From Glaciecola sp. HTCC2999 (lineage in GTDB: Bacteria > Pseudomonadota > Gammaproteobacteria > Enterobacterales > Alteromonadaceae), in assembly GCA_949498985.1 (NCBI GenBank), contig CATECQ010000001.1:49404-113403 (forward strand): DNA of 64,000 bases. Reading direction: 5' to 3'. Shown here piece after piece: positions 26,891-35,062 of this stretch. Below the pieces are notes generated by a model, which saw only the letters and a list, made by a program, of their open reading frames with translations, did no database searches and was not told where the DNA came from. The translations under genes were made by a program, and so were the position numbers. Within the stretch, counting starts at the first letter, position 1; every line of letters starts with the position of its first letter.

Positions 26891-27328
26891 TTAAAAAACG
26901 ATGGCCGTTGGATAAAATACGGGTGTGCGATTAAAAAAGTTTGCCAGATTTTCGGTTAACTCTTCAAATAACATAATTTCTTTGGTGTTATCTAAATCAA
27001 AACAGCTGGCAACAAAGCGATTACAATTATTCGCTATCACATCATAATTTACATATTCAAAAATGCGCTGCTGGGCATTTACTGCAGCTAAATCACTACT
27101 TAAGATATTAGCTCTGTCATCTCCCATCGTAAAAATCTGTTCACCAGTACGGTTATGTAAAAATCGCGTTGGCGACACACTACGGACTAAGCCAGAGCCA
27201 GCAAGCTCTACGATACCACCATTGACCCAAATACCTGTGTGCATGAATGCACCAAAAATATGACAACATACAACAGACCCATTTATGGGAGTCAGGTGAT
27301 ACGACGAATTTCTTAATATTTTTGCCAT
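26891..27328 (-). CDS. LRAT-like (NlpC/P60 superfamily) papain-fold protein
   Basis: A 145-residue protein with the layout of bacterial lecithin:retinol acyltransferase-like domains: His30 in FMHTGIWVNGGIVELAG followed by a beta strand, and Cys102 in ANNCNRFVASCF. The order His-then-Cys is the circularly permuted papain fold of LRAT proteins, which act as acyltransferases, thiol esterases or peptidases on lipids and other substrates. No signal peptide is seen, so it is probably cytoplasmic. I chose the ATG at 27328; an upstream TTG would add eight residues. It is 22 bases ahead of the DUF2189 gene, so they may be cotranscribed. Confidence 0.62.
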   Translation of the reverse strand: MAKILRNSSYHLTPINGSVVCCHIFGAFMHTGIWVNGGIVELAGSGLVRSVSPTRFLHNRTGEQIFTMGDDRANILSSDLAAVNAQQRIFEYVNYDVIANNCNRFVASCFDLDNTKEIMLFEELTENLANFFNRTPVFYPTAIVF

Positions 27329-27427
27329 ATTCTCTTTAATAAAGTTGCTCAAAGACTATATCCCATAGAATACATAAGGTATCCTTATATCAAATAGACC
27401 AACCATGTTTAATGAAAGTTCATCATT

Positions 27428-28645
27428 ATGTATCAAATAGGTAAATCAAATAAGCTCGACAATGTCTGTTATGACATTAGAGGTCCTATCCATGCAAAAG
27501 CAAGAGCAATGGAGGAAGAAGGCCATCGTATTTTAAAACTGAACATCGGCAACCCTGCCCCATTTGGTTTTGAAGCACCTGATGATATTCTTAAGGACGT
27601 GATTTACAATTTACCTTCTGCTCAAGGTTACTCTGAAGCAACGGGTATATATGGCGCAAAGGTAGCCGTCATGCAGTATTATCAACAAAAAGGCGTTCGC
27701 AACACGACCACCCAAGATATCTTCATCGGTAATGGGGTCAGCGAAATGATTATGATGAGTATGCAAGCATTGCTTAATCACGGTGATGAAGTGTTATTAC
27801 CTGCACCTGATTATCCGTTATGGACCGCTGCGGTAAGCTTATCTTCTGGCACACCTGTGCATTATACTTGTGATGAACAGGCCGGTTGGTTTCCTGACAT
27901 TGATGATATTAAAAGTAAAATCACCAGTAAAACTAAAGCCATTGTATTAATTAACCCTAACAACCCTACTGGAGCTGTCTATTCAAAGGAGTTGTTACTA
28001 GACGTCGTTAAAGTTGCCCGAGAACACCAGCTCGTAATTTATAGTGATGAAATATACGACAAAATTCTCTATGAGGAAGCTCAGCATACTTGTATAGCTT
28101 CATTAGCGGATGATGTGTTTATAGTAACAATGTCAGGTTTATCTAAAAATTACCGTGTGGCCGGCTTCAGAGCAGGTTGGCTACTAGTTTCTGGGAACAA
28201 ACGCGTTGCTCAGGAATATATTGATGCCTTAAATATGCTCAGTTCAATGCGTATGTGTGCAAATGTACCTTGCCAACATGCAATACAAACTGCCTTAGGG
28301 GGTTATCAGAGCATCAACGACCTGATCCATGATACTGGTCGATTGAAACTACAACGTGATGCAGCAACTTCTGCGTTAAATGCAATTGATGGAATTTCAT
28401 GTGTACCTCCCAAAGGAGCTATGTATTGTTTTGCTAAAGTTGATGAACAAAAATTCAATATTAAAAACGATGAAAAAATGATTTTTGACCTGTTAGAAAG
28501 CGAGAAAATATTGCTGGTTCATGGACGTGCTTTTAACTTAAATCAGGGTTGTTATTTTAGATTAGTATTTTTACCCCATGCCGATATTTTAACACCTGCC
28601 ATTGAGCGTATCGGTCAATTTTTTAATCATTACCAACAAAGTTAA
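27428..28645 (+). CDS. alaA: Glutamate-pyruvate aminotransferase AlaA
   Basis: A 405-residue class I aminotransferase matching AlaA (YfbQ, 405 residues in E. coli). Seen: NIGNPAPFGFEAP, PSAQGYSEATGIYGAK, the cofactor segment INPNNPTGAVY, and the PLP lysine in SGLSKNYRVAGFRAGW (about residue 240). It makes alanine from pyruvate and glutamate. yfbR follows after 5 bases, the same neighbour as in E. coli. A 15-base dyad (ATAAGG-TAT-CCTTAT, 27374-27388) lies in its leader region. Confidence 0.94.
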   Translation: MYQIGKSNKLDNVCYDIRGPIHAKARAMEEEGHRILKLNIGNPAPFGFEAPDDILKDVIYNLPSAQGYSEATGIYGAKVAVMQYYQQKGVRNTTTQDIFIGNGVSEMIMMSMQALLNHGDEVLLPAPDYPLWTAAVSLSSGTPVHYTCDEQAGWFPDIDDIKSKITSKTKAIVLINPNNPTGAVYSKELLLDVVKVAREHQLVIYSDEIYDKILYEEAQHTCIASLADDVFIVTMSGLSKNYRVAGFRAGWLLVSGNKRVAQEYIDALNMLSSMRMCANVPCQHAIQTALGGYQSINDLIHDTGRLKLQRDAATSALNAIDGISCVPPKGAMYCFAKVDEQKFNIKNDEKMIFDLLESEKILLVHGRAFNLNQGCYFRLVFLPHADILTPAIERIGQFFNHYQQS

Positions 28646-28650
28646 CCATC

Positions 28651-29256
28651 ATGATTCAAAAAAGCTCTTTTCTAGCATGGTTATTGCGCATGCCTTTAAT
28701 TAAACGTTGGGCGTTGATGCATACTGTAAAACCAGAAAATGTAGCTGAGCATTCTCACCAAGTCGCAGTCATCGCACATTTATTGGCTGTCATACGTAAC
28801 ACCTATTTTAAGGGAAAGCTAAATCCAGAAAAAGCCGCTACTATTGCCTTATACCATGAAGTTAGCGAAACCAAATTACAAGATATTAATCACGTTACTA
28901 AGTATCATAATCCAGCATTGACACGTGAATTTAAAAAATTGGAAGAATTAGCAGAAATTGAATGTTTACATACATTACCCAATGATCTACAACCTATATT
29001 CGGTCATTTAATTGTTCAAAACCAAGTTGATCCCGAATATAAGACAATCGTTAAAGCCGCAGATTTATTATCCGCTTATTTAAAAGCCAGTGATGAAATC
29101 CGGTTTGGAAATCACGAATTTATTCCAGTTAAATCACGCTTAGAAAAGATGCTCAGTACATTTTCGCATGATATGCCTGAGGTTCAGTATTTTAGAGAGT
29201 GCTTTGAAGAAAATTGTGCTGTTGGCGTTGATGAATTGGCTAAAACTCCCACTTAG
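28651..29256 (+). CDS. yfbR: 5'-deoxynucleotidase YfbR
   Basis: A 201-residue HD-domain nucleotidase. The metal-binding motif is visible: ENVAEHSHQVAVIAH near residue 35 and ALYHEVSET around 71, with AADLLSAYLKA at about 137. E. coli YfbR dephosphorylates dNMPs, not rNMPs. The usual HD dyad appears as H-E (YHEVSE), normal for this family. It is directly after alaA and 70 bases before dgt, so it may act with the dGTPase in lowering deoxynucleotide pools. Confidence 0.92.
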   Translation: MIQKSSFLAWLLRMPLIKRWALMHTVKPENVAEHSHQVAVIAHLLAVIRNTYFKGKLNPEKAATIALYHEVSETKLQDINHVTKYHNPALTREFKKLEELAEIECLHTLPNDLQPIFGHLIVQNQVDPEYKTIVKAADLLSAYLKASDEIRFGNHEFIPVKSRLEKMLSTFSHDMPEVQYFRECFEENCAVGVDELAKTPT

Positions 29257-29326
29257 ATAAAATAATCAATAAACAGAGAAAGATTAACGGGTATATCACC
29301 CTTTATTTTTTAAGGAAAACTGCTAA

Positions 29327-30649
29327 ATGTCTGTCATTAAAACATCGCATTTAATCTGGGATCAACGTCATCAACCGAGAACAGATTCACGCGATGGCGA
29401 CCATCGTAGTGCTGCACAACGTGATAAAGCAAGAGTGATGCATTCGGCTGCATTTCGTCGTCTCCAAGCTAAAACACAAATTCATGGTATTGGGCTGAGT
29501 GACTTTTTTCGAACACGCCTTACTCACTCATTAGAAGCGGCACAAATTGGCGCAGGGATCACCGAACAATTACGACAAAAATTTCCTGAACAAGCTAATT
29601 TATTAAGCTTAGATGGCCATTTAATAGAAACCATTTGTTTAGCACACGATATCGGTCATCCACCATTTGGGCATGGAGGCGAAATCGCACTTAATTATAT
29701 GATGCGAGATTATGGTGGCTATGAAGGTAATGCTCAAACGTTTAGAATTGTGTCAAAACTGGAACCTTATACTATTAATAATGGGATGAATTTAAGTCGG
29801 CGTACGTTATTAGGATTAGTGAAATACCCTAATTATATAGATACATTGGTTGTCCCCTACCCAGCATGTCAGGCTCGAAATACCAGAGAGATCACTGCCA
29901 ACGCATATATACCTCCTAAAGGATTATATCAATGTGATGCCACAGTCTTTGATTGGTTATTATCAGGTATTGATGAACATGATAGAACGTTATTTATGAG
30001 CGTTGAAACACGTGATAACAAGCACGCTAAAACTCTATATAAAAGCTTTGATTGTTCTATCATGGAACTTGCTGATGATATTGCTTATGGGATCCATGAT
30101 CTTGAAGATGCCATTGTCATGAATAAAGTAACAATGACTACATTTGAACAAGAAGTCGTTAAACCTATTCAAGAATCAGACGGTCGATTAGCACAGAGGA
30201 TCCATACACTGGCTTTAGAATTATTTAGTGATGAAAATTATCGACGTAAAAACGCAATAGGTGCATTAGTCAATAACTTCATCACTGCAATCAACATAAC
30301 CCGCTTAAATACCTTCAAAACAAATCTACTGGATTATCAAGCACAATTGCCTGAAATAGAATCGACTTGCTTAATGTATTTCAAAAATTATATTCGTAAA
30401 CATGTCATTAATAATACAGAAGTTCAAATAATGGAATATAAGGGACAGCAAATCGTCATGGAATTATTTCAAGCGTTTAGTTCTGACCCTCAACGATTAT
30501 TACCTAACAATACGTTACAACGTTGGCATAAAGGTCATGCACATGGTTTAGGAGAACGTATTTTAGCGGATTATATTGCGGGTATGACAGATGAATTTGC
30601 GAGTCGTATGCATCAATCTCTATTTAGCCCCACTCGTCAAGATGTGTAA
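29327..30649 (+). CDS. dgt: Deoxyguanosinetriphosphate triphosphohydrolase (Dgt family)
   Basis: A 440-residue HD-domain dGTPase that splits dGTP to deoxyguanosine and triphosphate. The N-terminal RVMHSAAFRRLQAKTQ, then RTRLTHSLEAAQIG and ICLAHDIGHPPFGHGGE give the HD metal site, and the C-terminal domain is that of the Dgt family. The shape (QRDKARVMHSAAFRR...) fits the marine gammaproteobacterial group that NCBI labels anti-phage dGTPases, after the finding that dGTPases defend some bacteria by depleting dNTPs. AAGGAAAA precedes the start. Confidence 0.9.
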   Translation: MSVIKTSHLIWDQRHQPRTDSRDGDHRSAAQRDKARVMHSAAFRRLQAKTQIHGIGLSDFFRTRLTHSLEAAQIGAGITEQLRQKFPEQANLLSLDGHLIETICLAHDIGHPPFGHGGEIALNYMMRDYGGYEGNAQTFRIVSKLEPYTINNGMNLSRRTLLGLVKYPNYIDTLVVPYPACQARNTREITANAYIPPKGLYQCDATVFDWLLSGIDEHDRTLFMSVETRDNKHAKTLYKSFDCSIMELADDIAYGIHDLEDAIVMNKVTMTTFEQEVVKPIQESDGRLAQRIHTLALELFSDENYRRKNAIGALVNNFITAINITRLNTFKTNLLDYQAQLPEIESTCLMYFKNYIRKHVINNTEVQIMEYKGQQIVMELFQAFSSDPQRLLPNNTLQRWHKGHAHGLGERILADYIAGMTDEFASRMHQSLFSPTRQDV

Positions 30650-30676
30650 TTATTATTAAAAAATATTAAAAACCTA

Positions 30677-30729
30677 TTGACTGTTTATTTATACAGTACT
30701 ATATTTATAACCACTGTATAAATAAACAA
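30677..30729 (+). promoter_or_regulatory. Sigma-70 promoter with LexA boxes, upstream of the SulA-like gene
   Basis: TTGACT (30677-30682), a 17-base spacer and TATATT (30700-30705) form a strong promoter. A perfect LexA box CTGT-N8-ACAG (30681-30696) overlaps the -35 and fills the spacer. A second near-box CTGT-N8-ACAA lies at 30714-30729, after the expected start point. The ribosome site AAGGG (30728-30732) follows. The layout is that of a tightly repressed SOS gene. Confidence 0.85.
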
Positions 30730-30739
30730 GGGTTATCCA

Positions 30740-31096
30740 ATGTCATCTAATCAAGCACTTCATCAGATCTATGCGATTGATACATTACAATATGGCATTA
30801 AAGAACAAGCCACTAATACACATGCTAAATGGCAATATTTACTCAGTGATACCATTTGCTTTGGTCAAGATATTGAAAGTGGGATACGTATTCAAAAACC
30901 TGAAAAGATAAAAGTCTTTTCATGGGTAATGAAGATCATAAACAATGGTCAATGTGAAAGTATATACATTGAAAATCATCAATTTACGAATACTCAAACT
31001 GCTCTTATTCAACAAGCTGCTCAACTATTTGAAGTAAACGTAACAGTATTAAATGTCGTAAATGACACTAATAATGTCGTTGTAGGACCTTGGTAA
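30740..31096 (+). CDS. Probable SOS-induced cell-division inhibitor, SulA-like
   Basis: A 118-residue protein with no obvious motif at the N-terminus. Residues about 52-105 (FSWVMKIINNGQCESIYIEN onward) follow the pattern of the SulA domain: a helix with small-G-x-Y/C-S, a hydrophobic strand, an acidic-polar turn, a long helix with AA, and a final beta strand (VNVTVLNV). SulA binds FtsZ and blocks septation during DNA damage. The main support is the promoter: a perfect LexA box inside a consensus sigma-70 promoter, typical of sulA. The protein is shorter than E. coli SulA (169) but near the size of the domain. Sequence similarity is weak by eye. Confidence 0.6.
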   Translation: MSSNQALHQIYAIDTLQYGIKEQATNTHAKWQYLLSDTICFGQDIESGIRIQKPEKIKVFSWVMKIINNGQCESIYIENHQFTNTQTALIQQAAQLFEVNVTVLNVVNDTNNVVVGPW

Positions 31097-31116
31097 CAAG
31101 GCATCGGAATCATAAT

Positions 31117-31230
31117 ATGGAAAAACTGACTAACCAAACAGATAGTTGGAAATATACACTTTCACAATTTAGTTATGCTATGGGTTTATGCTTGTTTCTA
31201 TCCATTTGCTATCAATTAGTTGGTAGTTAA
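31117..31230 (+). CDS. Small hydrophobic ORF (37 residues) behind the SulA-like gene
   Basis: Starts 20 bases after the SulA-like stop, on the same strand. Translation gives a polar N-terminus (MEKLTNQTDSWKYT) and one hydrophobic stretch (FSYAMGLCLFLSICYQLV, about 18-35). A ribosome site is weak (GGAA about 8 bases upstream). Its 3' half overlaps the end of the convergent flavoprotein gene by 53 bases. If real, it would be read from the LexA-controlled promoter. I know no family for it; it may be chance. Confidence 0.3.
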   Translation: MEKLTNQTDSWKYTLSQFSYAMGLCLFLSICYQLVGS

Positions 31231-31726
31231 AACGCTCATGTTGCTCTGCAAGTAATAAGTAATCAATGTGTTGTGGTTTAAGAAGTAGTACACAAAATGT
31301 ATCTGGAATTTTATCATTTAAAATTAAACCATTCTTTTCACAATCTTCCAAATACCAATAAAATTGGGCTTTAGCTGCCTCTGAAAGTCTATTCCAAATT
31401 GACGTCCTAAAGTCTGATGGCTCAAAATAAATGTCAATTGTGCCATTGAGTCGATATTGTTCTCGTGTTTTTACAAAATACCAGCATATTTCTGCCTGAG
31501 AATGCACTTGTAGTGCTGAAAATTTATCAGACCGTGTATCTGTCACCATAAGCAAATGATCTGAATCGTCAACAAATCCACGAAAAACCAAAGTACGATT
31601 TTGAACCTGTCCAGCATCATTAAGCGTAGCTAACTGAATATACTTAGATTCAGGTTTACTACGAGAAAGATGCAGGCTTCGAGCAAGACGTTGACGCCAA
31701 GTGCTCACTACAAATGATACACTCAT
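31178..31726 (-). CDS. Pyridoxamine 5'-phosphate oxidase-type FMN-binding protein
   Basis: A 182-residue protein with the split-barrel FMN-binding layout: QLATLNDAGQVQNRTLVFRG near residue 32, then DTRSDKFSALQVHSQAEICW and QYRLNGTIDIY. It resembles the PPOX-type flavoprotein group with an Alr4036-like domain, not PdxH itself. Enzymatic role is unknown. It overlaps tatD by 4 bases and closes the pabC-to-tatD series. Confidence 0.75.
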   Translation of the reverse strand: MSVSFVVSTWRQRLARSLHLSRSKPESKYIQLATLNDAGQVQNRTLVFRGFVDDSDHLLMVTDTRSDKFSALQVHSQAEICWYFVKTREQYRLNGTIDIYFEPSDFRTSIWNRLSEAAKAQFYWYLEDCEKNGLILNDKIPDTFCVLLLKPQHIDYLLLAEQHERFNYQLIDSKWIETSINP

Positions 31727-32493
31727 TTTTTTACCGTATTAAATAATTGATAAAAATTATCAGTCGTTTGTTTTGCTAAGGTTTCAACTGGGATACCACG
31801 TAATTGTGCAATAAACTCGCCTACTTCTACAACATAACCGGGTTGATTAGGTTTTCCACGATAGGGTACAGGCGCTAACCAAGGAGAATCCGTTTCAATA
31901 AGTAACCGATCAAGGGGGATCATTTTAGCGACTTCTTGTAATTCTTTCGCCGATTTGAACGTTACAATTCCTGATAAGGAAATATATAAGCCTAAATCTA
32001 AAGCTTGTTGTGCCATTTCTATAGACTCGGTAAAACAATGTAATACACCAGAAGTATGTTCATTCATGTGTGTTTTATATAAAGCAATAGTATCTTCACG
32101 AGCATTCCGAGTATGGATAATTAATGGCTTGCGAAGCTGAGAAGCAACTTTAATATGATCGATAAAACTGCGTTGTTGAACATCTTTAGTTTCTGTGGAA
32201 TGATAATAATCTAAACCTGTTTCACCCACTGCAACAACTTTATCACGAGAAGCATACTCGAATAACGTATCATAATCTGTCATTTCATCCTCATAACAAG
32301 GATGCACACCACACGAAACAGAAACATTCTCAAATCCACTCACTGTTTCATACATATCATCAAATTCATTAACACTGACGGCTACACACAGCATATGTTC
32401 AACCCCCCGCTGATGAGCAAAATTAACAGCTTCGGCAAGTTCTTCTGGTGATTTATCTAATTTATCAAGATGACAATGGGAATCTACAAACAT
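31723..32493 (-). CDS. tatD: TatD-family metal-dependent deoxyribonuclease (YcfH type)
   Basis: A 256-residue TatD family TIM-barrel hydrolase. Seen: DSHCHLDKL at the N-terminus, VAVGETGLDYYHS, IIHTRNAREDT, LHCFTES and LIETDSPWLAP, the two-metal site. Position after holB matches YcfH of E. coli. Family members are 3'-5' exonucleases or D-aminoacyl deacylase-like. It lies 3 bases after holB. Confidence 0.9.
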   Translation of the reverse strand: MFVDSHCHLDKLDKSPEELAEAVNFAHQRGVEHMLCVAVSVNEFDDMYETVSGFENVSVSCGVHPCYEDEMTDYDTLFEYASRDKVVAVGETGLDYYHSTETKDVQQRSFIDHIKVASQLRKPLIIHTRNAREDTIALYKTHMNEHTSGVLHCFTESIEMAQQALDLGLYISLSGIVTFKSAKELQEVAKMIPLDRLLIETDSPWLAPVPYRGKPNQPGYVVEVGEFIAQLRGIPVETLAKQTTDNFYQLFNTVKK

Positions 32494-32496
32494 GAA

Positions 32497-33393
32497 TTAA
32501 CTCATAACCTTATCTATAACATGGGATAGTACCAAACGTTTATTGGTACCTTGATGATGGATCCGCTGCATTTGTTGACTAACAAAGTCTGACACTGCAA
32601 GGTAATGTAATGATGTGTCTGTATCGGTCAATTTCATTATCTTCTGTTGCAGCATTAATTGTAACCATCCTAGTGATTGGTATGCCTGAAAGTGCCATTT
32701 TTGAGCAAATCCCAAACTATCGAGTTGACCTTGCTTGATTGCGACTAAATCTTCTTTAAACGCATTATAATTCGTTTCAGGGGAGTCTTTCAACGCACTG
32801 ACAATACTCAAAGGCGCATACTGATATGCACGCATTAAATCATCTGCAGCAGTAATTTGGTGATGTTCATTTAACCATGAACGAAGCATGGATGTGCTGG
32901 GTTTAGATAATGTATTTTTCTCACAACGGCTTAGTATAGTCGGTAATAAACGCTGAATATCATTCACTGTTAAGAGTAAAAATGTATCTGATGATGGTTC
33001 TTCAAGAGTCTTTAATAATGCATTCGCTGCGGACTCAGTCATGGTATCTGCATGTTCAATAATCAACACTTTACGCTGTCGCAGTTGAGCATGCTCTTGT
33101 AACTTTTCCAGTGCTTCACGAATTTCGTTGACAGAAATTTGTTTATCACTGGCAATCACATACCTATCAGGATGTGACAAGGCATTATTTAATAAACAAC
33201 TCTGACAATGACCACAAGCCCCTTGCGATTCAGGGCGATGGCATAACAAATCATTTGCAAGTTGATGCACATATTCATGTTTGCCCATTCCAGGTTTAGC
33301 ATGTATTAATAATGCATGATGTAAAGTATTCGCTTGGGCATGGTGCATCAATTGGGCATGTAATGACTCAAACCATGGATAACAAACATTCAT
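32497..33393 (-). CDS. holB: DNA polymerase III subunit delta' (HolB)
   Basis: A 298-residue clamp-loader subunit. The AAA+ fold is seen with HAKPGMGKHEY (a modified P-loop), the zinc site CHRPESQGACGHCQSC, and the sensor 1 region LLKTLEEPSSDTFLLL with SRCEKN. It stabilises the clamp loader that opens the beta ring. It overlaps tmk by 4 bases. Confidence 0.92.
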   Translation of the reverse strand: MNVCYPWFESLHAQLMHHAQANTLHHALLIHAKPGMGKHEYVHQLANDLLCHRPESQGACGHCQSCLLNNALSHPDRYVIASDKQISVNEIREALEKLQEHAQLRQRKVLIIEHADTMTESAANALLKTLEEPSSDTFLLLTVNDIQRLLPTILSRCEKNTLSKPSTSMLRSWLNEHHQITAADDLMRAYQYAPLSIVSALKDSPETNYNAFKEDLVAIKQGQLDSLGFAQKWHFQAYQSLGWLQLMLQQKIMKLTDTDTSLHYLAVSDFVSQQMQRIHHQGTNKRLVLSHVIDKVMS

Positions 33394-34025
33394 TGGGTGA
33401 CACCTAAAAACTTACGTAATGCAATCAACACATCTTCGCGTACTTTATCAATACTTTGTTCTGCATGAATTAGCACAGCTGAATCAGTCCTTTTAACCAG
33501 GGATAAATATGTCTCACGAGCTCGTTCAAAAAACGCGAGACCCGACTGTTCAATACGGTCTAATTCTCCTCTAGAAGCAGCGCGTACAAGACCGACTTTG
33601 GGATCGATATCAAGATAGATGGTTAAATCTGGGGAAAATCCATTTAATGTAAGTTCTCGAATAGCATTAAGATGGTCTCGATTAACCTGTCGTCCTCCAC
33701 CTTGATATGCCAATGAAGACCAATCATGACGATCACCCAAAACCCATGTTCCTTCTGCTAATGCTGGTTTAATGGTGTTTTCAACTAATTGACTCCGAGC
33801 GGCATACATCAATAATAATTCTGTTTGTTCGGTAACAAATTCATTTTCCCAATTGTGTTTAACACATTCACGAATAGCTTCTGCCATCGGCGTTCCACCA
33901 GGCTCACGAGTAAGTTTAAGTTTATGTCCCTGCTCTTCTAATTCACGTTGAATAGCCGCTATAACAGTGCTCTTACCAGCACCTTCCAACCCTTCTACGA
34001 CAATAAACTTTCCTGAATTCGTCAT
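33390..34025 (-). CDS. tmk: Thymidylate kinase
   Basis: A 211-residue dTMP kinase. The P-loop is GLEGAGKST (12-20 region), the TREPGGTPMAE loop carries the DR/PG pattern, GDRHDWSSLAYQGGGR is the LID/catalytic region, and DIDPKVGL follows. It makes dTDP from dTMP. In operon with mltG, 8 bases upstream, and holB, with which it overlaps by 4 bases. Confidence 0.95.
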   Translation of the reverse strand: MTNSGKFIVVEGLEGAGKSTVIAAIQRELEEQGHKLKLTREPGGTPMAEAIRECVKHNWENEFVTEQTELLLMYAARSQLVENTIKPALAEGTWVLGDRHDWSSLAYQGGGRQVNRDHLNAIRELTLNGFSPDLTIYLDIDPKVGLVRAASRGELDRIEQSGLAFFERARETYLSLVKRTDSAVLIHAEQSIDKVREDVLIALRKFLGVTQ

Positions 34026-34033
34026 CCTTGTAT

Positions 34034-35062
34034 CTACTCTTTGTTCATGCTTTGATTGAGCTGATATTGTTGCACAGCTTGATTATGTTCTTCTAATGTT
34101 TCTGAAAAATAATGCTCACCATTACCTTTTGCCACAAAAAATAAATCATCCGTTGCTAGTGGATTTAATACGGCCTTTAACGCCGCTTTTGAAGGAGCGG
34201 CAATTGGAGATGGCGGGAGACCTTTCATCGTGTATGTGTTGAAAGGCGTAGGCGTTCTTAGATGAACACGAGTAATATCGCCATCAAAACTAGGCCCTAT
34301 ACCATATATGACCGTAGGGTCAGTTTGTAAGCGCATATTACGAGCCAAACGATTAAAAAAGACACCAGCAATGTGTTCACGTTCATGTGCAGCCCCAGTT
34401 TCCTTCTCAACAATTGAGGCTAATGTTATCCATTGTGCGTTAGATGATATTAACTCGGGTAATTCATTATCCCCTAGTAATTGAGTTAATTGAACGTCTT
34501 GTGCCTGTTTTGCTTGTTTGAGAATACTCGTTGCACTTGCCAGATGTGTAAACTGATAGGTTTCTGGTAAGTACATCCCTTCAAACCAACGATTTCCCAT
34601 TGAATCAATATAACTAAAATCATTTTCATTGAATCTTAAGTCAATATTAATAACGCCAGTTTTCTGCATTTGTGCTAACCACTCCCATAGGGTTTTCCCT
34701 TCAACCAGAGTGATGGCGTGTGTGACAACTGCCCCTTTTTCAATATTAGACAACCAACCCGCCAGATGATCCCCATTAGAAATGGTGTACCAACCTGCTT
34801 TAATTTGACTCAATTGTGGATTCATTTTTAACCACAATTTACGTAATATCCCTCCCTCGGAAAGATATTGACGTTGAGATAAATGCGCTAGGAGTTGATG
34901 AACATTACTACCAGATTTAACTTCCACATAAGTTGAATCTGAATTAGGCAGGGTCAATACAGTTCTACCTTGCACATTGATTAAATAGGCGCTCACCAAC
35001 GATATCAAAAGCACGATAGACATTAAAAATGTAATGCTCGTCGCTTTAATCGATGTGCTCAT
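34034..35062 (-). CDS. mltG: Endolytic murein transglycosylase MltG
   Basis: A 342-residue inner-membrane protein. One N-terminal membrane segment (about 9-29) precedes a LysM-like part (VKSGSNVHQLLAHLSQRQYL) and the YceG catalytic domain, with the catalytic Glu in LASIVEKETGAAHEREHIAG, followed by LQTDPTVIYG and TYMKGLPPSPIAAP. It cuts nascent glycan strands and helps set their length. pabC overlaps its start by 4 bases, the usual order pabC-mltG-tmk-holB. Confidence 0.94.
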   Translation of the reverse strand: MSTSIKATSITFLMSIVLLISLVSAYLINVQGRTVLTLPNSDSTYVEVKSGSNVHQLLAHLSQRQYLSEGGILRKLWLKMNPQLSQIKAGWYTISNGDHLAGWLSNIEKGAVVTHAITLVEGKTLWEWLAQMQKTGVINIDLRFNENDFSYIDSMGNRWFEGMYLPETYQFTHLASATSILKQAKQAQDVQLTQLLGDNELPELISSNAQWITLASIVEKETGAAHEREHIAGVFFNRLARNMRLQTDPTVIYGIGPSFDGDITRVHLRTPTPFNTYTMKGLPPSPIAAPSKAALKAVLNPLATDDLFFVAKGNGEHYFSETLEEHNQAVQQYQLNQSMNKE

